Positions 7,333 through 16,619 of a DNA stretch of 64,000 nucleotides are shown here, in pieces. The stretch spans positions 1 through 64,000 of the forward strand of contig VBBQ01000030.1 in NCBI GenBank assembly GCA_005888755.1. Reading direction: 5' to 3'. How positions within the stretch are numbered: position 1 is the first letter of the stretch; every line of letters starts with the position of its first letter. Under the pieces are notes generated by a model. It searched no databases and had not been told where the DNA came from. It saw nothing but the letters and a program-made list of their open reading frames with translations. The stretch is from Candidatus Bathyarchaeota archaeon. Its GTDB lineage: Archaea > Thermoproteota > Bathyarchaeia > 40CM-2-53-6. Made by a program: the position numbers and the translations under genes.

Positions 7333-9555
7333 CTAGTGCTTCGTTATCGTTAGTGTTATTGTGGTTGAGTGGGTGAGGCTGCCGCTTGTCCCGGTTACCG
7401 TGACGGTAAACGTTCCCGTTACCGTCATCCCACCGTGGCCGTTGAAAGTTAACGTGGACGTTCCGCTTCCGCCTGAGGTTACCGTTACACTGGTTGGGTT
7501 GAGGCTTGCAGTAAGTCCTGCTGGTAGCGCACCAGTCGACAATGTGACAGTACCAGAGAAACCGCCTAGCGATGTTATTGTGATTGTTGTTGACGCTGAT
7601 CCGAACCTATTCATCGTCAGGCTGGAGGGTGATGCGCTGATGCTGAAGTCTCCTGTTACGGGAGCGGTAACCGCTAGAGTGTAAATGGCGCTATGGGACA
7701 GGGTTCCGCTTGTGCCGGTGACTGTTATGGAGTAGGTTCCTGTCGGAGTGCTAGTGGTGGTTGAGATCGTCAATGTGCTCGTGTAGGTGGGTGTTCCGCT
7801 TGTCGGGTTCACGGTGGCTGTGAGGCCTGCGGCTGATGGACTGATGCTTGTGCTAAGCGAGACTGATTGGGTGGTTCCGCTGACGAGGCTGACTGTTACG
7901 GTCGAGGTTGTGCCTGATCCCTGGGCGACGGAGCCGCTTGTTGGATTGAGGCTTACGCTATAGTCGAAGGTTCCTGGCGCGCTGAATGACGCGATTTGTC
8001 CGATGACCGTGTTCCAGTTCTGGAATGTGGTGGACTTGCGGTATTCGCCTGCGACCCAGAATGTTGAGGACGAGGTCGGGGTCGGGTCTGTGGCGGCGCC
8101 GAAATAGTCACCGTAACGGCCGCTAGTGTCGGCGGTTGTGCCTGCTCTGATCACGGCGGCTGATTGTAACGTGTTCAGTGGATCGCTAGAGGCTCGTCCC
8201 GTGGCCATGGCTGATGGAAAGATGCTGCTGGATGACCTGCCGAAGGAGACGACAAGTTGTCCCTGATAGCTTGAGACTGCTGGGTAGAAGTAGTACTGGC
8301 CACTGGCGGAGAAATCGAAGTCCTGCGCCTTCGTTGCCGTTGCGCCTGAGGTTGTGGCCTGGACTAGGCGTAGACATGTTCGAGTTGCAGAGTCACCGCT
8401 GGGGATGCATGCATCGTTCCATGAGGCCCATAGGCTGTTTGATTCCCAGACAACGCTCTCGACACGGTTATCGTTCGTGGCCAATGTCGTGCCGGTGCCG
8501 GGTTGCGCCGCATTCGGCCCGATGACGCTCGTCGCAATCGAGAAGCTGCTGGAGCTGACTGTTACAGTCGCAGGTGGAACACCGGTTAGAGAGACTACTG
8601 TCTCGGTATTGGTCTGGCTTGTCGGACTTGGGATGCATGTTCCTGTACAGTCGGTTACCATGTAGAAGGTCGTGGACGAGGAGAGATGTTCTGCGGGATG
8701 CAGTGAGAACATGTTCGAGTCCGGCGTGTTTGTAGCAAAGTGGATCGTTGAGGCTCCGGCAACAAGCTCTGACTTGTTGAGGACCCAGTAGTGGACGCCG
8801 ATGAAGGAAGTGCCGGCGGTGTTGAAATCGTTCACGGAAATTACGTACTTGTCATCGTTGGTTCCGGTGACAGGCTGGTCAGGAAGACGCCCACTGTCCG
8901 AGACGGAGTAAAGGTTGAAAGTGCCTGTGGGATCGTTGCTTGTCGAGACAGCGAACACTACTCGGCTGTTGGGAATGTCAATGATCGACGCGAACCATCG
9001 CCCACTGCTGGAGTCATAGGAGACTTGCGGGTCTGACATTGACGAGGCGGGTAGGTTGAAGAAAGTGTCGAGACCGAACGTGGCCTTGGCAACTGCTCCA
9101 GCTTTCGTGTAGATTATGCCGGCAAGGTTGACCATCTCGAAGACATGGTTTGGCCCAGCACCGACAATTACGTCTGGAGGCGAACAGCCACAGGGATTCG
9201 GTGATCCACCTGGGGCTCCCTCGAGGATGAGACCCACGGTGGTGGTCAGTGGTGAGGGAGTGCTTGGTGGAGTTGCAACGGTTTTTGCAGCCTCGTCTGC
9301 TGGGACATAACCGGTTTGTGCGGCTTGCGCTTTGGCCTGATCGAAGGCTTGGAGGCCCTGCGAGTGCAGGGGAGCCTGGTTCATGTTGACGCTCGATTGG
9401 TCTGTCTGCGGGAGAGTACTCACATCGACAGTGCCGATCAGACTGGTAGTTCCCGGCGTCAGCGTGATAGAAACGGCTGCCGCTCGGGGTGATGCGGTTG
9501 GAATTAGAAGGAGAATGCTGGCGAAAAGGATCAATAGTACGCGACTATTTTTCAT
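7333..9555 (-). CDS. Secreted beta-rich protein with C-terminal Ig-like repeats
   Basis: Exported surface or extracellular protein. From ATG 9555 it starts with a clear signal peptide (KNSRVLLILFASILLLIP, then an Ala-rich cleavage region). The middle (roughly residues 90-530) is Ser/Thr/Asn-rich with aromatic blocks (GRWFASIIDIPNSRVVFAVS) resembling the beta-propeller-like domains of archaeal secreted proteins. The end has two Thr/Ser-rich repeats of about 95 residues (motif GLTAxxNPTSxT and TGTFTVTVTGTSGSLTHSTT), similar to bacterial Ig-like or NEW1-type stalk domains. A longer frame to 9645 exists but would place 30 residues before the signal peptide. Possible role in attachment or polymer binding is inference. 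Confidence 0.75.
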   Translation of the reverse strand: MKNSRVLLILFASILLLIPTASPRAAAVSITLTPGTTSLIGTVDVSTLPQTDQSSVNMNQAPLHSQGLQAFDQAKAQAAQTGYVPADEAAKTVATPPSTPSPLTTTVGLILEGAPGGSPNPCGCSPPDVIVGAGPNHVFEMVNLAGIIYTKAGAVAKATFGLDTFFNLPASSMSDPQVSYDSSSGRWFASIIDIPNSRVVFAVSTSNDPTGTFNLYSVSDSGRLPDQPVTGTNDDKYVISVNDFNTAGTSFIGVHYWVLNKSELVAGASTIHFATNTPDSNMFSLHPAEHLSSSTTFYMVTDCTGTCIPSPTSQTNTETVVSLTGVPPATVTVSSSSFSIATSVIGPNAAQPGTGTTLATNDNRVESVVWESNSLWASWNDACIPSGDSATRTCLRLVQATTSGATATKAQDFDFSASGQYYFYPAVSSYQGQLVVSFGRSSSSIFPSAMATGRASSDPLNTLQSAAVIRAGTTADTSGRYGDYFGAATDPTPTSSSTFWVAGEYRKSTTFQNWNTVIGQIASFSAPGTFDYSVSLNPTSGSVAQGSGTTSTVTVSLVSGTTQSVSLSTSISPSAAGLTATVNPTSGTPTYTSTLTISTTTSTPTGTYSITVTGTSGTLSHSAIYTLAVTAPVTGDFSISASPSSLTMNRFGSASTTITITSLGGFSGTVTLSTGALPAGLTASLNPTSVTVTSGGSGTSTLTFNGHGGMTVTGTFTVTVTGTSGSLTHSTTITLTITKH

Positions 9556-9696
9556 GAAAACCGTGCCGTATTCGGTTTCGGATTTAACAGTTCCGGAATA
9601 CCTGATCATCGGTGTCGTGGTCAGAGTGTTGTTGTGTGTGTTCATCGCAGAACCTGACGTAGATTTTCGAATCGTAATTCTGTCTTCTTCTGATTC

Positions 9697-11682
9697 CTAT
9701 AGTGTTTCTGTTATTTCTATGGGCGAGACAGCAGGTTTCGTCTCGCTTACGAGGTTTTCTATTATGACTGGTTCGATCGGGTCGGAAAGGTTGAACCGGA
9801 ATATTTTCGAGTAGAAGTACAACTCAGCCTCGTAGGATCTTTTGATGTTTTCTGCTCGCCGAAAACCGTGCTGCTCCCAGTCGTAGGCGATGTAGGCTAC
9901 GGGGAGGCCCTTCGCCTTAACCGCTTCAAAGATCTTCTCGGACTGGTCTGGAGGCACGACCTTGTCTTCAAGTCCTTGGAACAAGATTAGAGCTGAGGAT
10001 ATGCCGTCAACATGGTCTATCGGTGATCTCGCGCGATAGATGTCGCGGCGTTCGGGATAGGGTCCAACTAGCTTGTCGAGGTATCGGGATTCGAACTTGT
10101 GGGTGTCCTTCGCTAGGAGTTCTAGGTCGCTGACGCCGAAGTAGCTTGCACCAACCTTGAATGTGTTCGTGAAGGCTAGGGCGCAGAGGGTTGTGTAGCC
10201 TCCAGCGCTTCCTCCGCGGATACCAAGTCTCTCTGCATCAGCTTGTCCACGACTGGCCAGGTATCGGGTGGCGTTAACGCAGTCTTGAACGTCAACGATT
10301 CCCCACTGATCGTTGAGTCTCTTCCGATACTCTCTACCGTATCCGGTGCTGCCGCCATAGTTGACGTCTACAACCCCGATTCCCCGGCTTGTCCAGTATT
10401 GTATCTCGTATCGTAGGGTGGATGGGCTGGCGCTAGTGGGCCCGCCGTGGCTTACGACTAGGAGAGGAGGCTTCTCGCCCTGGGGTGCTTCGTATTCAGG
10501 ATTCTTTGGAGGATAGAAGAACGCGAAGGCTGTTCGTCCATTCTCCGTGGGAAACTCGATCGCGTTTGGAATCGAGATGTACTCTTTGCCGACGGTGATC
10601 TCTCGGGATCGGTGTAGTATCTCCGTCTCTCTGGATGAGAGGTCTATCCGTACTATGGACGAGGGTTCCGTGGCTGATCCTCCGATCAGAAAGACATGTC
10701 CGTTTTTCGTGGCTAGGTTGCCCCGGTCGATCTGACTGATCGACGTCTCTATCGGTTCGAGTTTCTTCTTCCTAAGGTTCAGGCTGGCTAAATTCCATAG
10801 TCCATTCTTCGTGTAAGCACAGACGATTCGATCTTGGGACTCGAAGACGAAGGTGTGTGATCCGAACCCCCACTGGGGGAGGCCGAATTCAGCCTCCATC
10901 GGGTACAGCGGTTCGACCTCACTGTTGTGCCAGCGGTGGAGGTTCCACCATCCCGTCCTGTCGGAGCTGAAGTATAGCTCGCCGTCGGGTGACCATTCTG
11001 GCTGATAGATGGACTCGTCCAATCCTCCCGCAATCTTTTCCGCTTGTCCTAGTGAGCCGTCTGGTTTGACATCAGCAATCCAGAGCTCTGTTCCGTCCCA
11101 GGGCATGTTGGGATGATTCCAGGTGAGCCATGCTAGCTTGGTCCCGTCGGGGCTGAGCCGTGGGGTTGAGTAGAAGTCGTTTCCGGAGAAGAGGATCTTG
11201 CCCTCGCTCTCATTCTCTGGATCAAGGCTGACGATGGTGTTGACGGCTTGTGGGGTCTTGAGAGTATGGTCTTCGCGTATCGAGATTATGCGGTTTCTCT
11301 TTTGGTCGAATACGCTATCCGCGTATCTCATGTCTACTAGGGGTGTTAGAGGCCGAGGGTCACTCGCCGGGTCTTGGCGGTAGAAACGCTGGTCGGTATA
11401 GTTGGAAAAGTAGACTGTTCCGTTCTGGACGAGGTAGCATCCGCCCCCGTACTCGTGAACTCTCGTTCGTGCACTGAAGCCAGTAGGGGTAATATCCGTC
11501 AGCGTGCCATCTGGTTTTCTCTGGACAATTACGTTCCGGCCCTTGTTCGCGGGACGAAGTTCATTCCAGTAAAGATCCTTGCCATCAATTCTAAGCTCGT
11601 CAAGACCGACATAGGTCGAGGCGAGGAGATCCGCAGTAATGGGCGATTTCCAGGAGCCGTAGGGGGCGACATTTCGAGGCAT
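9697..11682 (-). CDS. S9 family serine peptidase (acylaminoacyl/prolyl oligopeptidase type)
   Basis: Cytoplasmic peptidase that removes short blocked or proline-containing peptides. The N-terminal 380 residues form a beta-propeller with TolB/WD-like repeats (LSPDGTKLAWLTWNHP, WSPDGELYFSSDRTGWWNL). The C-terminal alpha/beta hydrolase contains the nucleophile motif GGSAGGYT (about residue 494), the oxyanion stretch VVSHGGPTSAS, the acid in GLEDKVVPPDQS, and the histidine in WEQHGF. Catalytic triad looks intact. ATG 11682 is preferred to GTG 11691. No signal peptide. A short tail (about 25 residues) after the usual end is unusual. Single gene, no operon seen. Confidence 0.92.
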   Translation of the reverse strand: MPRNVAPYGSWKSPITADLLASTYVGLDELRIDGKDLYWNELRPANKGRNVIVQRKPDGTLTDITPTGFSARTRVHEYGGGCYLVQNGTVYFSNYTDQRFYRQDPASDPRPLTPLVDMRYADSVFDQKRNRIISIREDHTLKTPQAVNTIVSLDPENESEGKILFSGNDFYSTPRLSPDGTKLAWLTWNHPNMPWDGTELWIADVKPDGSLGQAEKIAGGLDESIYQPEWSPDGELYFSSDRTGWWNLHRWHNSEVEPLYPMEAEFGLPQWGFGSHTFVFESQDRIVCAYTKNGLWNLASLNLRKKKLEPIETSISQIDRGNLATKNGHVFLIGGSATEPSSIVRIDLSSRETEILHRSREITVGKEYISIPNAIEFPTENGRTAFAFFYPPKNPEYEAPQGEKPPLLVVSHGGPTSASPSTLRYEIQYWTSRGIGVVDVNYGGSTGYGREYRKRLNDQWGIVDVQDCVNATRYLASRGQADAERLGIRGGSAGGYTTLCALAFTNTFKVGASYFGVSDLELLAKDTHKFESRYLDKLVGPYPERRDIYRARSPIDHVDGISSALILFQGLEDKVVPPDQSEKIFEAVKAKGLPVAYIAYDWEQHGFRRAENIKRSYEAELYFYSKIFRFNLSDPIEPVIIENLVSETKPAVSPIEITETL

Positions 11683-11806
11683 CGGAAACACTGCCTAGTC
11701 CTAGCAGGTCTGGAATAATAGAGTGTCTAATATCCCAACAAACGATGGAAGTTGGATTTAGGAAAAAACGAGGGGTTTTTTGGGTATCAGTAGCGCGGTT
11801 GCGGAG

Positions 11807-12898
11807 CTAGTCTGGCTGGTTTGAGGACGCACCGGAGATTACAAGGACTGAATTCTGATTCAGATCGTTAGCACAGCTGCTGGATTTGCAAATGTAGTAT
11901 TCAGCCACATAGATTAGCTCGGTTCGAGGATTCACTCCTACATCAATGGCCCAGGCGGGAGCTTTGATCGTGGCGGTGACAGTGTTGGTCCTGCCATCAA
12001 TTACGGAAACACTGCTGCTGTTGCTTGTACCAACGCTGTTCGCTACGTAGACCATGTTGGATCTCAGGTCAACGCCTACTCCGTATGGTTGAGGCCCGAC
12101 TGGAATATTGGCTATCACGGTATTGCTTGAGCCGCTTATGACTGAGACTGAGTTAGATCCGCCATTTGAGACGTAGACCATGTTTGTCCAAGGGTTGACG
12201 TCAATTCCCAAGTGGTAACTAGCGCCAGTTACAGGAATGTTGGCGATGACCGTGTTGGACTTGCCGTCTACTGCCACAACGTTGCTGCCGGAGCCGTCAC
12301 CAACATAGATTCTGTCAGTTCTGATGTTCACGGCGACGGGCCGGGCGGATCCTATGTACGCTGATAGAGGTATCGTGGTAGTGACCGTGTCTGTCTGTCC
12401 GTTGATTACTGCTAGGGCGGCGGGGTCTGAACAGCCCACGTATACGGTGTTCGTCCACCAGTTGACGGCCACGTTATTCGGGCTGCCGGAGCCGCAGACG
12501 GGTATGCTTGTTGAAAGAGTGTGGGAGCTGCCGTCGATTACCTGGACGGTGCTGCCTAGCGAGTTTGTCACGTATACTCGGTTGGTTACTGGGTTGACGG
12601 CGACTTTGAAGGCGGATGTTCCGGTTCCTGTTGAAATTGTGGCAGTGATGGTGTTGGTGGTGCCGTTTATCACATCGAGGTTGCCTTCAAAGTTTCGCGT
12701 GGTCGCCACGTAGATCTCGTTGGTTAGAACATTGACCCCGACTCCCAACGGTTTGAAGTCCGCTGGGATTGTGGTGACGACCGTTTGAGCATGGACCATG
12801 GGGGCAACTGGCATCAAGACAACGATGGCGAGGATGAGGAGTGGAAGAATCATCGTTCTAACAAGCTTTCTTTGCCTGTTCGCTATAGTTGACAACAT
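11807..12898 (-). CDS. Secreted YVTN beta-propeller protein
   Basis: Exported seven-bladed propeller of the archaeal YVTN family, found in surface layer proteins. The signal peptide covers residues 1-38 (hydrophobic core LPLLILAIVVLMPVAP, ending VHAQ). Then about seven repeats of 40-45 residues follow, each with the pattern VNPxTNxVYVxNxxxxTVxVIDGxTNTVxATI, the hallmark of the family. Length 363 fits a single propeller. No membrane anchor at the end, so it may be released or held by other surface proteins. Its ligand is unknown. It and the S9 peptidase are on the same strand but 116 bases apart. Confidence 0.9.
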   Translation of the reverse strand: MLSTIANRQRKLVRTMILPLLILAIVVLMPVAPMVHAQTVVTTIPADFKPLGVGVNVLTNEIYVATTRNFEGNLDVINGTTNTITATISTGTGTSAFKVAVNPVTNRVYVTNSLGSTVQVIDGSSHTLSTSIPVCGSGSPNNVAVNWWTNTVYVGCSDPAALAVINGQTDTVTTTIPLSAYIGSARPVAVNIRTDRIYVGDGSGSNVVAVDGKSNTVIANIPVTGASYHLGIDVNPWTNMVYVSNGGSNSVSVISGSSNTVIANIPVGPQPYGVGVDLRSNMVYVANSVGTSNSSSVSVIDGRTNTVTATIKAPAWAIDVGVNPRTELIYVAEYYICKSSSCANDLNQNSVLVISGASSNQPD

Positions 12899-13179
12899 TG
12901 TTTTCGGTTTGCGCTTTACCCCTGATAATATTAACCCTGCGGAAAATGGCTATCAGGATATTGCTCACGATTTATTTCTCGCTATGAAGGTCGACGTTGA
13001 ATCCCCGGTCATCTATTGAGTCATTTCTCAATAAGATAGAAACCGTTCTAAAGAGCACTAGTCAGAATTAGAGACGATACGAAGCCGTATCGCCTTGCTG
13101 GGCATCATCGTGACACGAGTGATCTAGCAGTTTCTGTCCAGTCACCCTTTTATCAAGCCACGACAAATCATCGTCGACA
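12899..13179. other. Divergent intergenic region
   Basis: Between the divergent YVTN and VOC genes. No gene seen on either strand. A short hairpin (GATACG-AAGC-CGTATC around 13075-13092) is present, and a T-rich TATA-like stretch (CCCTTTTATCA, 13144-13154) lies about 30 bases upstream of the VOC start. Confidence 0.4.
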
Positions 13180-13632
13180 ATGCAATCTGTTACTAGCAAG
13201 GTGAAACCTATTCCTGAAGGTTATCATTCCCTCACTCCTATAGTGAGTGTCGAAGGAGCGTCGAACTTGATAGATTTCCTCAGGCAGGTGTTTGACGCGG
13301 AGGAAGAAGAGAGGTTCACCGGGTCCGATGGTCGAATACGTCACGCCGAAGTGAGGATCGGCGACTCAATCATTATGATAAACGACGCAACCCCAGAATT
13401 CCCAGCGGTTCCTGCAATGATCAATGTGTACACGGAGGATGTTGATGCGGCCTACAAACGGGCGCTCGGGGAAGGTGCAACTTCGCTGAGGGAGCCGTCT
13501 GACCAGTTCTACGGAGACCGGACAGGAGGCGTCAAGGACCAGTACGGAAACCAGTGGTGGATCGCCACACATGTCGAAGACGTTTCTCAGGAAGAACTGG
13601 AAAAGCGAATGAAGGCCCGCGAATCCCAATAG
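13180..13632 (+). CDS. VOC/glyoxalase superfamily protein (PhnB-like)
   Basis: Member of the vicinal-oxygen-chelate fold. The pattern of the PhnB-like subfamily is clear: LTPIVSVEGASNLIDFLRQVFDAEEEERF at the start, HAEVRIGDSIIMINDA in the middle, VYTEDVDAAYKRALGEGA, then DQFYGDRTGGVKDQYGNQWWIATH. 150 residues is usual. Substrate unknown; such genes in soil microbes are often annotated as bleomycin-resistance-like, but nothing here shows that role. ATG 13180 follows a TATA-like stretch at 13144, consistent with a short leader. Confidence 0.88.
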   Translation: MQSVTSKVKPIPEGYHSLTPIVSVEGASNLIDFLRQVFDAEEEERFTGSDGRIRHAEVRIGDSIIMINDATPEFPAVPAMINVYTEDVDAAYKRALGEGATSLREPSDQFYGDRTGGVKDQYGNQWWIATHVEDVSQEELEKRMKARESQ

Positions 13633-13732
13633 ACAGTCCTATTACAACTGTTTTTGAAACGAGTTTCATCTGGGCTGGGCAGGACCCCCCCGGCCGGAGC
13701 GCCGAAGAGGTCTGGTCGGTTTTAAGAAGAGT

Positions 13733-15010
13733 CTAGTGGGTTAGGGATAGGACCTCTTCACGCAGTTCCCGCGGGACGCCCTTGTTGAAGTTCTTGGTGG
13801 CGAGTTCATTTATTGTGTCCAAATGGGTTTTCGCTTGGGCCTTCAGCACTGAAGCTTCGTCGGCTATGCTCTTGATTCTTGATTCCAGCGATTGCTTCGA
13901 GGTTCGGGCTCTAGTGTATTCTGCTCGTAGTTCGGATCGTTGGGATCTGAGTTGCCTCACATTGGGGGAGCGTAGAATCTGACTTCTCGCCGCAAAGGCT
14001 TCTTTGGCCTCTTTCTGAATTGGTCTGAGTGACCCGTTTATGATCCGTTTTGCTCGCTCGAGTGTTTTTCTCGCCTTTTTTTCTCCGAGCGGTAGCCTGT
14101 TTGTTTCAATGGACTCGCATACTCCCTCGAGCGAGTCGGTGAGTTCCGGATAGCCGTCGGATTCCTTGGCCAATGTCGTAAGTGGGGCTTTCACATATCG
14201 CGTCAATACTTCTATCGCCTGTAGATGGACATGCACCTCTCCTCTCTGATGCAGCGACAGAACCTTTGTGAATAGTCCGCCCAGTCTGGACATTTCTTCG
14301 TTCAGGAGCCTCTTTCTCAACGCTTTGAGTTCCGCTTCTTTGGCGTTGAGAGCTCGAATCGCAGAATTAGATTCAATCCGTTCGATCGCCTCTAGAAGCG
14401 AGCCCTCGTTGTGGATAAGCTGGTGAATCTCTTTTTCCAGCTGGAGGCGGGAATTCTCAAGATTCTGTAGCGTCGTGAGATGCTCAACAATGGTCCTGGA
14501 GTGTTCTTGTATTTGGTCACGGGTCGACGTGATGTCTCGGGTTCTTGTCCGGAACTGGGACGTCTGGTGATTGATGCGTTGCAGCCCTTCTATCTCAGCT
14601 CTGAGCCAACCTCTCTCCGAAGCGTAATGTGAAGCCATCGCTTTTACCGATTCGTTGTAGCTTGAACCAGCCGCTCGTAACAGCCTTGTAATGCTCGTCT
14701 CCAGTTTCGATATCGATTCGTTGGGACTTGATTTCAGAAAGTCACCAGATGCGGTGACGATCTCTCCGGAGACGCGGTTTAGTGCCATGGCTGCTCGGAG
14801 CCGGCGGGAATCGCCTAAGCCAGACATGTCATATTTGGTGTTTCGAATGAATTCTCGGCAGCGACTTTCCAGAGATGAAGCTAGGGAAAGCGCGGCCTCG
14901 GCTAATTGTCTTGTTTTAGCTTGAACAGGCTTCAGCTGAGGGTCGATCACCGAGCTCGTCCAGTGTTGGAGAGCCTTCTCGACATCTGCAGCCGTCTTGC
15001 CCTCTTTCAT
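13733..15010 (-). CDS. Long coiled-coil protein, unknown
   Basis: 425 residues, almost wholly helical and charged, with heptad-rich segments at about 155-240 (QIQEHSRTIVEHLTTLQNLE) and 330-405 (RSELRAEYTRARTSKQSLES). No ATPase motifs, signal peptide or membrane helices. No family recognised beyond a general resemblance to archaeal cytoplasmic coiled-coil proteins. ATG 15010 lies only three bases after the stop of a short reading frame (15014-15154), which suggests translational coupling. Downstream it converges on the VOC gene with 100 bases between. Confidence 0.75.
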   Translation of the reverse strand: MKEGKTAADVEKALQHWTSSVIDPQLKPVQAKTRQLAEAALSLASSLESRCREFIRNTKYDMSGLGDSRRLRAAMALNRVSGEIVTASGDFLKSSPNESISKLETSITRLLRAAGSSYNESVKAMASHYASERGWLRAEIEGLQRINHQTSQFRTRTRDITSTRDQIQEHSRTIVEHLTTLQNLENSRLQLEKEIHQLIHNEGSLLEAIERIESNSAIRALNAKEAELKALRKRLLNEEMSRLGGLFTKVLSLHQRGEVHVHLQAIEVLTRYVKAPLTTLAKESDGYPELTDSLEGVCESIETNRLPLGEKKARKTLERAKRIINGSLRPIQKEAKEAFAARSQILRSPNVRQLRSQRSELRAEYTRARTSKQSLESRIKSIADEASVLKAQAKTHLDTINELATKNFNKGVPRELREEVLSLTH

Positions 15011-15013
15011 GGT

Positions 15014-15154
15014 TCATTGAAGTACGCTCTGACTGTGGTTGAGGAGGCGGAGCCGATCTGGAAGTTGCTCACCGAGACGACTATTCCTGAGCCCGGCCAG
15101 GCTTGCGAGGAATGCGAGTAGTTTGAGTTCTTCGTCCCGGTCAAGCAGATTCAT
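15014..15154 (-). CDS. Small protein (46 residues) coupled to the coiled-coil gene
   Basis: A short frame starting ATG 15154 (begins MNLLDRDEELKLLAFLASLA) and ending at a TGA three bases before the coiled-coil protein start. It is leucine- and charge-rich and amphipathic, as if a single helix. The frame is open further upstream (VPRFYLENARVG precedes the ATG) but without a start codon. Codon choice looks like that of the neighbours and the spacing argues for an operon. It may pair with the coiled-coil protein. No family recognised. Confidence 0.45.
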   Translation of the reverse strand: MNLLDRDEELKLLAFLASLAGLRNSRLGEQLPDRLRLLNHSQSVLQ

Positions 15155-15205
15155 TCCTACCCTGGCGTTCTCCAGATAAAATCTGGGAACTTCGGTCTTT
15201 GTAGC

Positions 15206-15625
15206 TTACGCGGGCATGTTCCCTGAGGGCGCTGTCTTAGTTTGCATGGCTATGGTAGTGGAGGCCTTGTCGGCGCTGTCTGCGAAACTGATCAGATAGG
15301 TCACTATGACGGCCAGTAGGAAGGCGTTGGTAAGGTGGACAACAACTGCGACGCCTGATTCGAAAGAGAACAATCCCAGTATTCCTTGAATGACAAAGTC
15401 GACGATAGAAGCGAGGGCTACTTTGAACAGGGTGGAATTGACACCGAAATCTCTACGCGCCAGGATCGTCGCGACTATCACCACGATGAAGGTTAGTGTG
15501 CCCCAGACGAGGTGATACCTGACATCCCAGCCTAAAACGAAAGAACCGCCTCCAAGAATAACCTGAACGAATATCATCATTCCTACAAGATTCGCGGTTA
15601 TCCGGGTCTGCCGTGTATGTTGCAA
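15206..15625 (-). CDS. Four-helix membrane protein, possibly heme A synthase-like
   Basis: 139 residues with four membrane segments (about 12-30, 38-55, 66-88, 96-118). The pattern VQVILGGGSFVLGW, then H in helix 2 (RYHLVWGTLTFIV) and VVVHLTNAFLLAVIVTYL in helix 4 resembles half of a CtaA/COX15 heme A synthase bundle, in which paired histidines bind heme. Here histidines occur near residues 38 and 97. Short archaeal CtaA-like proteins of this size exist, but no cytochrome oxidase genes lie nearby, so the call is tentative. It could equally be a general DUF membrane protein. Confidence 0.6.
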   Translation of the reverse strand: MQHTRQTRITANLVGMMIFVQVILGGGSFVLGWDVRYHLVWGTLTFIVVIVATILARRDFGVNSTLFKVALASIVDFVIQGILGLFSFESGVAVVVHLTNAFLLAVIVTYLISFADSADKASTTIAMQTKTAPSGNMPA

Positions 15626-15668
15626 GACTGTAGAGAGCGTGCTTTCTCAGGATTTCAGATTTTCCTAT

Positions 15669-16166
15669 TTACGAACTCAGCGCCGAATTGCTGTTTGGTT
15701 GTAGGCCACCCATTTCTTTGGAAAAGTTTGCACCAGTTCCTTGGAGAAGTTGACTAACGTCTCTTTCGAGTGTTTCGAGGCTCGTACGAAAGTTGAAAGT
15801 GTACAGGTGCTTGGTCGTGTGAATGTACAGTCTACTTTTCCTGAATATTCTTCCGGTCCCTGCTGCGCCAAAGCGGGTGATGTCGGAGTATGGTATGATG
15901 TAGCTCTTGTATTTGTCAAGTATTAGTGCAGTAGGCTTGTGTTCGTAGCGTGCCCAGCCTCTTTTCATTATGTGATAGTCCGGGGTCCTGATTGCCCCGG
16001 CAATCTGGCTATACTTGCCGAGGAAAGCTACTATGATCAGATTTGTCGCGAAGACCAGTCCGCACTGGAGTGGTCCTTTCTCCGATAATGCTACTGCGGG
16101 GAGGACTCCTATGACTTCTTCTTTGAGGATCCTCTTGCCTTCGCTCTCTGGAAAAGCGTCGCTCAT
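15669..16166 (-). CDS. Unknown protein, possibly a PH-like domain
   Basis: From ATG 16166 the protein (165 residues) starts MSDAFPESEGKRILKEEVIGV, has one hydrophobic stretch (CGLVFATNLIIVAFLG), then a beta-rich half (LILDKYKSYIIPYSDITRF, SRLYIHTTKHLYTFNFRTS) that looks like the pleckstrin/PH-like domains of bacterial and archaeal membrane proteins. Its start overlaps the end of the hxlR-type gene by four bases, so the two form an operon. No precise family named; function unknown. Confidence 0.6.
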   Translation of the reverse strand: MSDAFPESEGKRILKEEVIGVLPAVALSEKGPLQCGLVFATNLIIVAFLGKYSQIAGAIRTPDYHIMKRGWARYEHKPTALILDKYKSYIIPYSDITRFGAAGTGRIFRKSRLYIHTTKHLYTFNFRTSLETLERDVSQLLQGTGANFSKEMGGLQPNSNSALSS

Positions 16167-16602
16167 GAATCTGTTCTTGCAGTCAGTGAGGGCTTTGTTC
16201 TTGCATATGGCAGAGGATGGACGATGCTTGGGGTCCACTTCTCTCCCCATCTCCGGTAGCCGGACAGGACATCGCCTAGGTCTCGTCCTTTCTCTGTGAG
16301 GCTGTAGACGACTGAGAAGGGTTCTGTGCCGGTTACTCTTCTCTCAACGATTCCCATATTCTGCAAATACTTTAGAGTTCTAGAAAGGGTTCGCGCGTTA
16401 AGATCGTCAGGCTTTCCCTTCCTCAATAGATCGTTGAATCGGAGGGGTTGTCGAGGAGGTAGTATGAGATGAGGATTCTCCACTCTGAGCCTAGCTTCCT
16501 TACCGCTTTGATGACCGCGCAGATGTCTCTCCTGCACAGCTCGCTTTTTCCCGATATGATGCTTGAGATATCAGGTTGGCAGCTAGGCGCAAGCTTACTC
16601 AA
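16163..16602 (-). pseudogene. HxlR-family transcriptional regulator, frameshifted
   Basis: Winged-helix DNA-binding regulator. The second part (LRFNDLLRKGKPDDLNARTL, YLQNMGIVERRV, VYSLTEKGRDLGDVL, RRWGEKW) is typical HxlR. The N-terminal part lies in another frame upstream: CRRDICAVIKAVRKLGSEW then ILISYYLLDNP, exactly the expected family start including the cysteine. The two halves join if one C is added to a run of four (GGGG on the plus strand at 16444-16447). From a TTG at 16602 the repaired protein would be about 146 residues, normal for the family. The break is either a real mutation or a homopolymer error. A TATA box and inverted repeat lie just upstream. Confidence 0.85.
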
Positions 16603-16619
16603 TGTTATCTAGTGCAACA

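Noticed and set aside
7333-9555. The Ser/Thr-rich C-terminal repeats as a possible phase-variable repeat tract
   Set aside because: The repeats are similar at the protein level only; the DNA is not a tandem identical repeat.
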